Positions 45,649 to 54,281 are shown, numbered from the stretch's first letter. The stretch: 64,000 bases of DNA from FEB-22 sp003105195 (GCA_027493405.1 JAOSKV010000007.1:85589-149588); one strand, 5' to 3'. The notes: generated by a model not told the origin, from the sequence alone. Numbers and translations: made by a program.

Positions 45649-46498
45649 GAACGACGAGCTGCCAAGCCGTCACGCGGTTTCGACACCCGGCGGGCGCTGC
45701 GCGACGCTCGGCGCGCAGCGCGGCGATCTCGGCGCGCAGGTGTTGGATCTCGCGCACCAGCGGCGCGGTCTCCTCGTGCATCATCTCGCGCTCGGCCTCG
45801 CGCTCGGCGGCCTGCTCCTTCTGCACCTCGGTCTGCATGGCGTTGACGATGATGCCGATGAACAGGTTGAGGATCGTGAAGGTGGTGCCGATGATGAACG
45901 GGATGAAGAACAGCCAGGCATAGGGGTGCCGGTCCATGATCGGGCGCACGACGCCCTCGACCCAGCCTTCCAGCGTCATCACCGTGAACAGCGTGAACAA
46001 CGAGGTCGCGAGGTCGCCGAACAGCTGCGGGAACTCCGCCCCGTAGAGGTTCACGGCCATCACGGCCGACACGTAGTAGATGAGCCCGATCAGCAGCAGG
46101 ATCGATCCCATCCCGGGCAGCGCCGTGATGAAGCCGCCGACCACGCGGCGCAGCGACGGCACCGCCGTGATCAGCCGCAGGATGCGCAGCACCCGCAGCG
46201 CGCGCAGCACCGAGAAGGCTTCGCTCGCCGGCGCGAGCGCCACCGCCACCACCACGAAGTCGAAGATGTTCCAGCCGTCGCGCAGGAAGGCGCCGCGCAG
46301 CACCACGATCCGCGCCGCGATCTCGGCGACGAACACGGCGATCACCACGCGGTCGATCGCCTGCAACAGCCAGCCGTACTGCGCCATCGCGGCCTGGCTG
46401 GTCTCGAGCCCGAGCGTCACCGCGTTGAGCACGATGAGGCCCATGATGAAGCGGTCGGTGCGCGGGTCTTGCACCACGCTGCGCAGGCGGTCGAGCAC
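45635..46498 (-). CDS. Single-domain voltage-gated cation channel (NaChBac/CavMr type)
   Basis: A 287-residue six-helix channel subunit. S1-S3 are followed by S4 LRALRVLRILRLI with Arg at every third position, then the pore helix and filter FTVMTLEGWVEGV, S6 FTILNLFIGIIVNAM and a C-terminal coiled coil of Glu/Arg heptads. Four subunits assemble into a channel. The filter TLEGWVE differs from the Na+-selective TLESW and resembles the Ca2+-selective CavMr filter. GTG 46498 is preferred (GGGGGAT upstream) over TTG 46519. The last four residues and the stop come from the end of the 45490-45648 repeat. Confidence 0.9.
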   Translation of the reverse strand: MLDRLRSVVQDPRTDRFIMGLIVLNAVTLGLETSQAAMAQYGWLLQAIDRVVIAVFVAEIAARIVVLRGAFLRDGWNIFDFVVVAVALAPASEAFSVLRALRVLRILRLITAVPSLRRVVGGFITALPGMGSILLLIGLIYYVSAVMAVNLYGAEFPQLFGDLATSLFTLFTVMTLEGWVEGVVRPIMDRHPYAWLFFIPFIIGTTFTILNLFIGIIVNAMQTEVQKEQAAEREAEREMMHEETAPLVREIQHLRAEIAALRAERRAAPAGCRNRVTAWQLVVRRVQ

Positions 46499-46627
46499 GG
46501 AAATCCCCCGAAATGGCAAACTGGCCGGCCGATCACGACAGCAGGATTAAGGCGGTCTTGCGGGCGATTCGCGAGAGAGAAGGGGCCCTTGCGGCGCGCC
46601 GCACCGGTTCGCTATGGTGGAAGCCGC

Positions 46628-46702
46628 GCGGGCGTAGTTCAGTGGTAGAACGACAGCTTCCCAAGCTGTATGTCGTGGGTTCGATTCCCATCGCCCGCTC
46701 CA
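46628..46702 (+). tRNA. tRNA-Gly (anticodon CCC)
   Basis: A 75-base cloverleaf. The acceptor GCGGGCG pairs with CGCCCGC; the D arm is GTTC...GAAC; the anticodon stem ACAGC/GCTGT encloses TTCCCAA (anticodon CCC, reading GGG); the T arm GTGGG/CCCAT encloses TTCGATT. The discriminator is T with encoded CCA. Confidence 0.95.
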
Positions 46703-46826
46703 GCTTCCGGAGCGTCCGGCCCCTGTGGTCCGACCCTGCTCGCCGGGATCGCGCCGGAGAGCTTGACGGGCGAGGAAGGCGAGGTTCGGGGCGCCTGGCG
46801 GGATCCGGGCGGATGAGCGCAACCGC

Positions 46827-48104
46827 TCACCGCCCCGGCACGAAAATCAGCGCGAAGGACGGGACGTAGGTCGTCAGGAACAGCACGACCAGCATGATGG
46901 CGATCTGCGGCCAGATCGCCCGTGCGATCCGCGTGAGACTGAGCCCGGATATCGCCATGCCGATGAACAGGCAGTAGCCGATCGGCGGGGCCGCCATGCC
47001 GATCGCGACATTGGTGACGATGATCGCGCCGAAATGGATCGGATCGACGCCGAACCGGCTCGCGATCGCGATCAGCATCGGCCCGAGGATCACCATGATG
47101 GCGATCTCGTCCAGCACCGCGGCGAGCAGGAAGAAGGCGATGTTGAGCCCGGCGAGCGCGATCCATTTCTCGCTCACATTGCTGGCGAGCCAGTTCGCGA
47201 AACCGGTCGCGATCTGCTCCTGGGCGATCAGCACGCCGAATCCCGCCGAGACCGCGATGATGCCGGTGACGATCGCGCTGATCCGCACCGACCGCAGGAT
47301 GATCTCCGGCAGATCCGCCAGGCTCATCTGGCGCTCGACCAGGAGGCCGATGACCACCGCGTAGATGCAGCTCATTCCCGCGGCCTCGGTCGGCGTGAAG
47401 ATCCCGCCATAGATGCCGCCGAGCACGACGAGCGGCGAGAGCAGCGCCCATTTCCCGCGCGCGAACGCCTCGCGCATCTCCGGCCACCGCGCCCTGTCCT
47501 GCTTGGGAACGCCGTTGCGCCGGGCGTGGACGTAGCAGATCCCCAATAGCCCCGCCGCGATGGCGAAGCCCGGCACGATGCCCGACAGGAACAGCTTGCT
47601 GATCGACTGCTCGGCCACGATGCCCCAGATCACGAAGGCGATCGAGGGCGGAATCAGCGGGCCCAGCACGCCGGCACTGACCGCGATCGCCGCCGCGAAC
47701 GGCTTGTCGTAGCCGGCCTTGACCATGGCCGGGATCAGGATCGCGCCGATCGCCGCCGTGGTCGCCGGCGCCGAGCCGGAGATCGCCGAGAACACCAGCG
47801 CGGCGAGCACGGTCACCATGGCGAGCCCGCCGGTGCGATGGCGCACCAGCACGGACGCGACATTGACCAGGCGCTGCGAGAGGCCGCCCGCCGTCATCAG
47901 CTCGCCGGCCAGCATGAACAGCGGAATCGCCAGGAGACTGAAGGACTGCGAGCCGGCGACGAGCTGCTGCGCCAGGAAGGCGGGCTCGATGTCGGCCACC
48001 GTCAGCACCAGCACGACCACGATGCCGATCGCGATCGCGAACGGGACGCCGGACGCCACGAGTCCGGCGAACCCCGCGGTGAGCAGCAGGGCGCTGGCGC
48101 TCAT
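46827..48104 (-). CDS. dctM: TRAP transporter large permease subunit (second system)
   Basis: A 425-residue DctM-type permease with about 12 helices. Conserved segments are SGSAPATTAAIGAILIPAM, AVSAGVLGPLIPPSIAFV, FTPTEAAGMSCIYAV and GMAAPPIGYCLFIG. ATG 48104 overlaps the dctQ stop as ATGA. The gene ends an operon that begins with an amidohydrolase, so the transported ligand is probably the precursor or product of that enzyme. Confidence 0.93.
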   Translation of the reverse strand: MSASALLLTAGFAGLVASGVPFAIAIGIVVVLVLTVADIEPAFLAQQLVAGSQSFSLLAIPLFMLAGELMTAGGLSQRLVNVASVLVRHRTGGLAMVTVLAALVFSAISGSAPATTAAIGAILIPAMVKAGYDKPFAAAIAVSAGVLGPLIPPSIAFVIWGIVAEQSISKLFLSGIVPGFAIAAGLLGICYVHARRNGVPKQDRARWPEMREAFARGKWALLSPLVVLGGIYGGIFTPTEAAGMSCIYAVVIGLLVERQMSLADLPEIILRSVRISAIVTGIIAVSAGFGVLIAQEQIATGFANWLASNVSEKWIALAGLNIAFFLLAAVLDEIAIMVILGPMLIAIASRFGVDPIHFGAIIVTNVAIGMAAPPIGYCLFIGMAISGLSLTRIARAIWPQIAIMLVVLFLTTYVPSFALIFVPGR

Positions 48105-48594
48105 GGTGCGAGGTCCGCAGGACGCTCTGCCGGCGAGGCGGCCAGCGTGCGCCAGCTCGCGAACAGGGCGATCAGCCCGCCCGTGATCGGTGCCAGGGCA
48201 TGCAGGACCTCGATCGGGTAGCCGATCGCGGCCGAAACCGACCCCCGGTGATCTCCAGGAAGCGCTGCCCCGACCACGCGAGATAGAGGCCGAATGCCGC
48301 AGTGACCGCGTCGATGGCGCGCTCCGCAAAGGGGCGTGCGCCGGTCGGGACGCGGTTGATCAGGATGTCGAGCCGGACATGGAAGCCTTCGCGCACTCCG
48401 AGCGCCAGTCCTCCCATCACGGTCCAGGAGAACATCAGCACCGCGAGCTCTTCCGACCACGAGGGCGTGCGGCCGAACACGTAGCGCATCACCACCTGGA
48501 TGGCGATGCACAGCACCATGGTGGCGGTCGCGGCGATCAGGGTCAGCTTGAGGAGCGCGGCAACGAACGCGACGAGGCGTCCGATGCCGCGCAT
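48101..48594 (-). CDS. dctQ: TRAP transporter small permease subunit (second system), frameshifted
   Basis: A four-helix DctQ subunit (IQVVMRYVFGRTPSWSEELA and WTVMGGLALGVREGFHVRLD are typical). One base is missing in the run at 48242-48246. After it, the other frame gives the last helix (EVLHALAPITGGLIALFASW) and a TGA overlapping the dctM ATG. The start is ATG 48594, with GTG 48606 as an in-frame alternative. Confidence 0.85.
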
Positions 48595-48631
48595 GGCAGC
48601 GCCCACGGGTGCGGCTCGCGGCTCGCCGGAG

Positions 48632-49633
48632 TCACTTCACGGCGGCGAGGGCTTCCTGCATCAGCTCGGGCCCGATCGAGCTCTTGAACTGCTCGTAGAC
48701 GCTCTGCACCGACGTGCGGAAGGGCTGGAAATCCTGGACGCGGTTGATCTTCATGCCGGCTTTCTCGAGCCTCGCGACCACCTCCGTGGCCGCCTTGGTC
48801 ATGGCCTCGCGTTGCGCCCGCGTGGCCGCCGCGCCGGCCTCGATCACGACCTTCTTCAGGTCGTCCGGCAGCCGGTCGAAAGCGCGCTTCGCCATCAGCA
48901 GCGGAATCGCCGAGTAGGTGTGGTTGGTGATCGAAAGGAATTTCGTCACCTCGAAGTACTTGTTCTGGTCGATGACCGCGAGCGGAATCTCCAGTCCGTC
49001 GATCGCACCCTGCTGCACGGCCGTGAAGGTTTCGCCCCACGCCATCGGCACGGCGTTGCCGCCGAGCGAGGAGAACATGCCGATGAACACCGGGTTCTGC
49101 ATCACGCGGTACTTCACGCCCTTCACGTCCTCGGGCTTCTCCACCGGGCGCACATTGTTGATCATGTTGCGGAAGCCGCCTTCCATCCAGCCGAGCAGCT
49201 TGATGCCCTTGCTCTCGAGCCTGGCGGCGAGCTTCTGGCCGAGCGGGCCGTCGAGCACGCCGCGCGCCTGCGCCTCGCTCGCGTACAGGAAGGGCAGGTC
49301 GTTGAGCTGGAAGGCAGGCTCGATCTGGGCGATGACCGCGTTGGTGATGACACCGGCATCCACCGTGCCGAGCCGCATGCCCTCGAGCATCGGCTTCTCG
49401 TCGCCGAGCTGGCGGTTGGGAAAGAGCTGGACCTCGATGCGGCCATTCGACCCCGCCTCGACGCGCTCCTTGAAGGCTCGCGCGCCCACCGCGTAGGGGT
49501 CCTGCGCACCCTCGGAGGTGGTCCAGCCGAGCTTGACGATCGTCTTCTGTTGGGCGAGGGCCGGCGCCGCCGCGAGCGCGAGGCCCGCGATCACGGCGAG
49601 AACGAGCGCGCGGCGTGAGATCGGGCAGTGCAT
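48632..49633 (-). CDS. dctP: TRAP transporter substrate-binding protein (second system)
   Basis: A 333-residue DctP-family periplasmic binding protein with signal peptide (ALVLAVIAGLALAAAPALA, cleavage before QQKT). The ligand-clamping Arg is expected in GVKYRVMQNPVFIGMFSSLG, followed by FTAVQQGAIDGLEIPLAV. This branch (C4-dicarboxylate/organic acid) differs from the COG4663 protein at 11082. It lies 39 bases after the amidohydrolase gene in the same operon. Confidence 0.93.
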   Translation of the reverse strand: MHCPISRRALVLAVIAGLALAAAPALAQQKTIVKLGWTTSEGAQDPYAVGARAFKERVEAGSNGRIEVQLFPNRQLGDEKPMLEGMRLGTVDAGVITNAVIAQIEPAFQLNDLPFLYASEAQARGVLDGPLGQKLAARLESKGIKLLGWMEGGFRNMINNVRPVEKPEDVKGVKYRVMQNPVFIGMFSSLGGNAVPMAWGETFTAVQQGAIDGLEIPLAVIDQNKYFEVTKFLSITNHTYSAIPLLMAKRAFDRLPDDLKKVVIEAGAAATRAQREAMTKAATEVVARLEKAGMKINRVQDFQPFRTSVQSVYEQFKSSIGPELMQEALAAVK

Positions 49634-49672
49634 GGTCCTGACTCCTCCGTTGGGTCTAATGGCGCCGACGGT

Positions 49673-50560
49673 TCAGCCGGCGTCGGCGGTGGCAAATCCG
49701 TAGAGGCGGGCTGGGTTGTCGACGAGGACGCGCGCGCGCAGCGCCGGGTCCGGAACCCAAAGCGGCAGAAGCTCGAGCAGCGCGCCGGTATCGAACATGG
49801 GCCTTTCGACCGCGACATGCGGCCAGTCCGAGCCCCAGACGCAACGCTCGGGCGCGGCCGCGACCAGTGCCTGGGCGAACGGCAGCGTGTCATCGAACGG
49901 CGCACCCGTCTGCGAGACGCGGTAGGCGCCCGAGAGCTTGGTCCAGGCTCGGCCGTCGCGCATCAGCCGAAGCAGCCACTGGAAGCCCGGATGCGCGACG
50001 CCGGCGGACACCGGAACGTGGCCCATGTGGTCGACCACCACCTCGGCCGGCAGCCTGGCGATGCGGGGGCCGAGCTCGGGCAGGTTGCGAGCGTCGATCA
50101 GGAGCTGGATGTGCCAGCCGAGTGGCGCGACCCGGGCGGCGAGCCGCTCCATCGCGTCGAGCGCGACACCGCCGCCGAACAGGACGTTGATGCGGATGCC
50201 GCGCACCTGGGCAGCGTGCAGCGCCTCCAGCTCCGCGTCAGCCACCTCGGGCGCGACCACGGCGACGCCGCGCAGGCGGTCGGGATGCGCCCGCAGGGTC
50301 TCGACCATGCAGCGGTTGTCGGTGCCGTAGACGCTGATCTGGACCAGCACCCCGCGCGCCATGCGCAGGCTGTCGAGCATGCCGAGATAGGCGGTCTCGG
50401 GCGCCGGCGGCGGCGTGTAGCTGCGGTTGGCGACCAGGGCGAAGCGGTCCGTCGCGCCGATGACATGAGCGTGCGTGTCGCAGGCATTCGCCGGAATCGC
50501 GAACCGGGGCGGGCTGACGACCGGGTTCGGTCGCTGGCAGGCCGGCGCCTCCTGCGGCAT
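49673..50560 (-). CDS. Amidohydrolase family 2 protein, 2-pyrone-4,6-dicarboxylate lactonase-like
   Basis: A 295-residue TIM-barrel metal-dependent hydrolase (COG3618). The metal site shows at NACDTHAHVIG, VVDHMGHVPVS and CVWGSDWPHVAVE. Relatives hydrolyse lactones of aromatic degradation (LigI) or related dicarboxylic lactones. As first gene of an operon with dctPQM it probably opens or processes the acid taken up by that transporter. The start ATG 50560 (GTGAGGG upstream) avoids a long unconserved leader. Confidence 0.85.
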   Translation of the reverse strand: MPQEAPACQRPNPVVSPPRFAIPANACDTHAHVIGATDRFALVANRSYTPPPAPETAYLGMLDSLRMARGVLVQISVYGTDNRCMVETLRAHPDRLRGVAVVAPEVADAELEALHAAQVRGIRINVLFGGGVALDAMERLAARVAPLGWHIQLLIDARNLPELGPRIARLPAEVVVDHMGHVPVSAGVAHPGFQWLLRLMRDGRAWTKLSGAYRVSQTGAPFDDTLPFAQALVAAAPERCVWGSDWPHVAVERPMFDTGALLELLPLWVPDPALRARVLVDNPARLYGFATADAG

Positions 50561-50846
50561 TGCCCTCACGCCCGTGCACTCCCCGCCGCAGCCCGAGGCC
50601 GGGCGCTTCATCACTGTCGCTTCGACGCTGCCGGCACGCAAAATGCCCGCCGCTGCTTCCGCCCGTCGCGCATCGCTCTGCTGGATGCCGTTTCTGATAA
50701 CACACCGGGACGCGAGCCGGCAACGAGACCCTTGCGGGACTGCGGCGAGGCCATGTTGGGAGCATGCCCAAGCGGCGCAGCGCGATCAGCCGCTCGGTCG
50801 GCACCAGCACGAGGCAGCGCCGGTCCGCCGCGGGCGGCGCCACAGG
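50561..50846. other. Gap between the amidohydrolase and methyltransferase genes
   Basis: About 290 bases without a convincing gene. A minus-strand open frame (CLVLVPTERLIALRRLGMLP) continues past the methyltransferase end and could be extra C-terminal sequence or a decayed remnant. Confidence 0.35.
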
Positions 50847-50911
50847 CGGAACATCAACTCGGTCGCGAACTAAGGGGGGTGGGTAGTCGGAACATCAACT
50901 CGGTCGCGAAC
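50847..50911. repeat. 24-bp direct duplication at the end of the methyltransferase gene
   Basis: CGGAACATCAACTCGGTCG plus CGAAC occurs at 50847-50870 and again at 50888-50911, separated by a G-rich 17-base spacer. On the minus strand it encodes the FATELMF C-terminal motif. The copy may be a replication slippage product or an assembly artefact. Confidence 0.6.
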
Positions 50912-51682
50912 GGCGCGTCTCGATCTCGAAGCGCTCGCGCGGGACGATCTGGCGGAATCGCTCCTCGTAGAACTCCGCCATGCCGCGGCGCGCGCCGCCG
51001 AGGCTGGCGGTCGGATAGCTGACCACGATCAGCGGCGCGTCGATCGCCGCGAGCAGGCGCCGGCCCGCCGCGCGGTCGGCCTGCTCCAGGCAGGGCAGGC
51101 TCTTGAGGATCAGCACCACGTCGGCGTCGAGCCGCGGCACCCCGGCGAGCAGGTTGCACACCGCGGTCTCGATCGGGTGGCCGAGCCGGCCGAGCGCCGC
51201 GGCGACGAAATCGACCAGCGGCCGGTGCACGTCGCAGGCGAAATACGGCGTGTCGCGGGGGACGGGGGAAAAGGGGGCGGGGGGGGGGGGGGCGCCCGCG
51301 GGGGGGGGGGGCGCCGCCCCGCGGCGGGGGGGCGGGGGGGAAACACCGCCGCATAGAACGCGTCCAGCTCCGCCAGCCGCTCGCGCGTCGAGGCATGGTG
51401 CGCGAGGATCTCCCGGCACGCCGCGCGTCGCGCCGCGTCGTCGCCGGCGGCCTCGAGGCGCGCGAGCCAGTCCGCGAACGGCATGCGGACGTCGAGATAG
51501 GCGCCGACCAGCTGGTGCAGCTTGCGCTTGACCCGCTTGACCGCGTCCGCCTCGTTGCCGGCCTTCGGCGCCTCGGCGGCCGCGACCGCGGCGACGAGCT
51601 CCGCATCGATGCCGCCGTACTTCGCGGACGCCGCGACGAGCCGCGCGACCCGCTCCGCCGCGATGGGCGCGCGCCGGCTCAC
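50854..51682 (-). CDS. 16S rRNA (guanine-1405-N7)-methyltransferase homologue (Rmt/FmrO/ArmA family), damaged by indels
   Basis: Reconstructed length about 265 residues, as in the family. The N-terminal helical domain reads LVAASAKYGGID, VKRKLHQLVGAYLD and HHASTRERLAELDAFYAAVF, matching the S-KKY, KKLHQ-GSY and HSST-ER-A-L--FY--VF pattern of ArmA/Rmt/FmrO. The SAM-binding domain resumes with FACDVHRPLVDFV, DADVVLILKSLPCLEQADR, IVVSYPTASLGGARRGMAEF and FATELMFR. These enzymes methylate N7 of G1405 in the decoding site, conferring aminoglycoside resistance in producers and pathogens. SAM motif I falls within the corrupted tract 51255-51341, and another indel lies near 50915. The start GTG 51682 overlaps the ABC-F stop (GTGA). 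The family is firm; activity and end point are uncertain. Confidence 0.8.
51255..51341. other. Degenerate G/C homopolymer tract in the methyltransferase gene
   Basis: About 87 bases of nearly pure G and C runs (C-rich on the coding strand). It replaces the part of the methyltransferase that should encode SAM motif I, while keeping about the expected length. Its resemblance to the tract at 5193-5290 points to a shared technical cause. Confidence 0.7.
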
Positions 51683-53481
51683 GCTCCCTCGATCTCCTCG
51701 CGCAGCAGCTCCAGCCGCAGCCAGGTCTCCTCCGCGGCGGAGAGCTCGGACTGGGCGGTGGCGAGGCGCGTGGAGGCGGTCGCGAAGCCGTCGCGGTCGC
51801 GGGCATAGAGGTCGGGGTCCTCGAGCCTCGCCTGCAGGGCGCGCACCTCCGCCTCGAGCGCCGCGATGCGCTTCGGCAAGGTTTCGAGCGCGTGCTTCTC
51901 GTTGAAGCTCAGCCGGCGCCGGCCGGGCTCCGGCGCGGCCGCCCTGGGCGCGGCGGCGGCCTTGGCGGCCTTCGGCGCCGCGCGCACGATGTCGTCGCCG
52001 CGCTGCAGCAGCATGTCGGCATAGCCGCCCGCATACTCGATCCAGCGGCCCTGGCCGGCCGGCGCGATCACGGCATTGACCACGCGGTCGAGGAAGTCGC
52101 GGTCGTGGCTCACCAGGATCACGGTGCCCGCATAGTCGGCGAGCATCTCCTCGAGCACGTCCAGGGTCTCGAGGTCGAGGTCGTTGGTCGGCTCGTCCAG
52201 CACGAGCACATTGGAGGGCGCAGCAAGGGCGCGGGCCAGAGTCAACCGGCCGCGCTCGCCGCCCGAGAGCACGCGCAGCGGCGTGCGCGCCTGCTCGGGG
52301 GTGAACAGGAAGTCCTTCATGTAGCCGATCACGTGGCGCGTCTCGCCGGCGACCGTGACGGTGTCGCCGCGCCCGCCGGTGAGCGCCTCGGCGAGCGTCC
52401 AGTCCGGGTCGAGGCTCTCCCGCTGCTGGTCGAGCGTCGCCATCTGCAGGTTGGCGCCGTGGCGCACGTCGCCCGTATCGGGTGCGAGCGCGCCGGTCAA
52501 GAGGTTGATCAGGGTCGTCTTGCCGGCGCCGTTCGGGCCGACCACGCCGATCCGGTCGCCGCGCAGGATGCGGATCGAGAAGCCGTCCACCACGCGCAGC
52601 GCGCCGTAGGCCTTGCCGATGTTCTTGGCCTCGATCACCAGCTTGCCGGAGGCCTCCGCCTCGGCGGCCGCGATCACGGCCTTGCCGGCGGCCGCGCGAT
52701 GCTCGCGCCGCTCGCGCCGCAGGTCCTGCAGCGCGGCGAGCCGGCGCACGTTGCGCTTGCGCCGTGCGGTCACGCCGTAGCGCAGCCAGTGCTGCTCGGC
52801 CTCTATTCTGCGGTCGAGCTTGTGCTGGTCGCGCTCCTCCTCGGCGAGCGTCGCGTCGCGCCAGGCCTCGAAGCTCGCGAAGCCCTGCTCGATCCGCCGC
52901 GTGCGTCCGCGGTCGAGCCAGACCGTGGCGCGCGACAGGGTCGCGAGGAAGCGCCGGTCGTGGCTGATCAGCACCAGCGCGGCGCGCGTATCGGCGAGCT
53001 CGCGCTCGAGCCATTCGATGGTCGGCAGGTCGAGATGGTTGGTCGGCTCGTCGAGCAGCAGGATGTCGGGCTGCGGCGCCAGCACGCGGGCGAGCGCGGC
53101 GCGGCGCGCCTCGCCGCCCGAGAGCCGTGCCGGATCCTCCGCGCCCGTGAGGCCGAGCCGCTCCAGCATCGCGCGCGCGGCATGCGGCGGATCGGCGGGG
53201 CCGAGGCCCGCTTCCACATAGGCGAGCGTGGTCGCGTGCCCCGAGAGGTCCGGCTCCTGCGGCAGGTAGCGGACGGTCGCGTCCGGCTGCAGGAAGCGCG
53301 TGCCGCGGTCCGGCTCGACCAGCCCGGCCGCGATCCTCAGCAGCGTCGACTTGCCCGAGCCGTTGCGGCCGACCAGGCAGGCGCGCTCGCCGGGCGCCAC
53401 GGTGAGCTCCGCGTCCTCGATCAGCGGCGTGCCGCCGAAGGTGAGCGCGATATTCCGGAGCTGCAGCAGGGGAGGGGCCAT
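51679..53481 (-). CDS. uup: ABC-F family ATPase (Uup-like)
   Basis: A 600-residue soluble protein with two ABC cassettes and no membrane domain. Cassette 1 has GRNGSGKSTLLRIAAG, LSGGEARRAALARVLA and LLLDEPTNHLDL. The inter-cassette linker (residues about 215-290) is highly charged and coiled. Cassette 2 has GPNGAGKTTLINLLTG, LSGGERGRLTLARAL and VLDEPTNDLDLETLD. The C-terminal region (about 530-600) is the coiled coil typical of Uup, preceded by an Ala-rich linker. ABC-F proteins act on the ribosome; some protect it from antibiotics, others resolve stalled translation. The downstream rRNA methyltransferase starts within its stop codon. Confidence 0.92.
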   Translation of the reverse strand: MAPPLLQLRNIALTFGGTPLIEDAELTVAPGERACLVGRNGSGKSTLLRIAAGLVEPDRGTRFLQPDATVRYLPQEPDLSGHATTLAYVEAGLGPADPPHAARAMLERLGLTGAEDPARLSGGEARRAALARVLAPQPDILLLDEPTNHLDLPTIEWLERELADTRAALVLISHDRRFLATLSRATVWLDRGRTRRIEQGFASFEAWRDATLAEEERDQHKLDRRIEAEQHWLRYGVTARRKRNVRRLAALQDLRRERREHRAAAGKAVIAAAEAEASGKLVIEAKNIGKAYGALRVVDGFSIRILRGDRIGVVGPNGAGKTTLINLLTGALAPDTGDVRHGANLQMATLDQQRESLDPDWTLAEALTGGRGDTVTVAGETRHVIGYMKDFLFTPEQARTPLRVLSGGERGRLTLARALAAPSNVLVLDEPTNDLDLETLDVLEEMLADYAGTVILVSHDRDFLDRVVNAVIAPAGQGRWIEYAGGYADMLLQRGDDIVRAAPKAAKAAAAPRAAAPEPGRRRLSFNEKHALETLPKRIAALEAEVRALQARLEDPDLYARDRDGFATASTRLATAQSELSAAEETWLRLELLREEIEGA

Positions 53482-53651
53482 CGCCGCCAGATGGAGTGAT
53501 TCGCGGCCTTCCTGCAGCGGTCTCGTCTCTTGCGCGGCGCGCGCGTCCGCTCGGAAATGTCGCCGTTGCGTCCGACCGCCGGCGCCACCAAAGCCTCAGC
53601 CGGCGCGAGCCCACCAAGCATACCACGGTGGTGGATCGCGCTCCCGAGAAA

Positions 53652-53937
53652 GCTCAGTTCAGGGCGCTGACCACGGTCGGCCCGTCCACCGACTGCACCG
53701 TGCAGGCGACCGCGTAGTGCTTGCCGAGATTGAGCACCGCGGTGCTGCGGATGCCGTCCAGCCAGACGCCGCGGCCCGCATAGCGGTAGCCGTTCCCCAT
53801 CGGGATCAGCCGCACATGCACGGCCCGCCGCGGCCGGGTGTACAGGTATCCAGTCACCAGTTCGCCGGCCGGGCTCACCGCCCGCGCCTGCAGGGCGTAG
53901 TGGTGGCCATTGGCGCAGGCGAGCGAGAACGCGCCGC
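53652..53937. repeat. Long direct repeat, copy 1
   Basis: 286 bases that recur at 63715-64000 with a single difference (A at 53852, G at 63915, synonymous in the encoded protein). Both copies lie in the same orientation on either side of the giant gene. The second continues past the window edge, so the full repeat length is unknown. Confidence 0.9.
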
Positions 53938-54039
53938 CGATCGGGGCCGCCTGCGCGCCGCCGGGGACGGGCTCGCAATGAGGCACAGGCTCGCGAGGGC
54001 CATCGAGAGGCCGCCGAAACGCCATACGGACTGCCGCAT
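53654..54039 (-). CDS. Small exported hypothetical protein, frameshifted
   Basis: About 129 residues; family not recognised. ATG 54039 starts a signal peptide (WRFGGLSMALASLCLIASPSPA). One base appears missing near 53962-53972, after which the mature sequence reads APIGGAFSLACANGHHYALQ, a Tyr-rich middle (GYLYTRPRRAVHVRLIPMG) and TVQSVDGPTVVSALN. Two Cys are conserved in both copies. It may be a small secreted beta-rich protein. A nearly identical copy lies at 63717-64000, so the giant gene is bracketed by this gene. Confidence 0.65.
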
Positions 54040-54085
54040 TCCCTTGCCCCCTGTTGTCCCAATACTCGAAACATCTGTGATTAAC

Positions 54086-54281
54086 GATTCAGTATCGCCG
54101 CGCCGCCGGGCCGACACAAGGTCCGCTGCGCCTATTTCGGTTCCACGCACGGCATTTCGTGGAACTGTGGCAACTTAACCACGCCTCTCGAATCCAAGTC
54201 GAATCGGCCGATTCCCGGTAGCGCCTTCGTAAAGTTAAGAATACGTTACCTCCCCATTAGGCTAGGGCGGCTGGCTGACTC
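54086..54281. promoter_or_regulatory. Giant gene upstream region with five GANTC sites
   Basis: GATTC at 54086, GAATC at 54190 and 54201, GATTC at 54210 and GACTC at 54277 lie in the AT-richer gap before the giant gene. This density suggests possible CcrM/GcrA cell-cycle control. Confidence 0.4.

Noticed and set aside
50847..50911. 24-bp direct repeats as att sites of an excised element
   Set aside because: The spacing is only 17 bases and one copy encodes the C-terminal motif of the methyltransferase. Slippage or assembly duplication is simpler.
54163..54187. GGAAC upstream of the giant gene as another EcfG promoter
   Set aside because: At 16 bases spacing the -10 position reads CGCC rather than CGTT, so the match fails.
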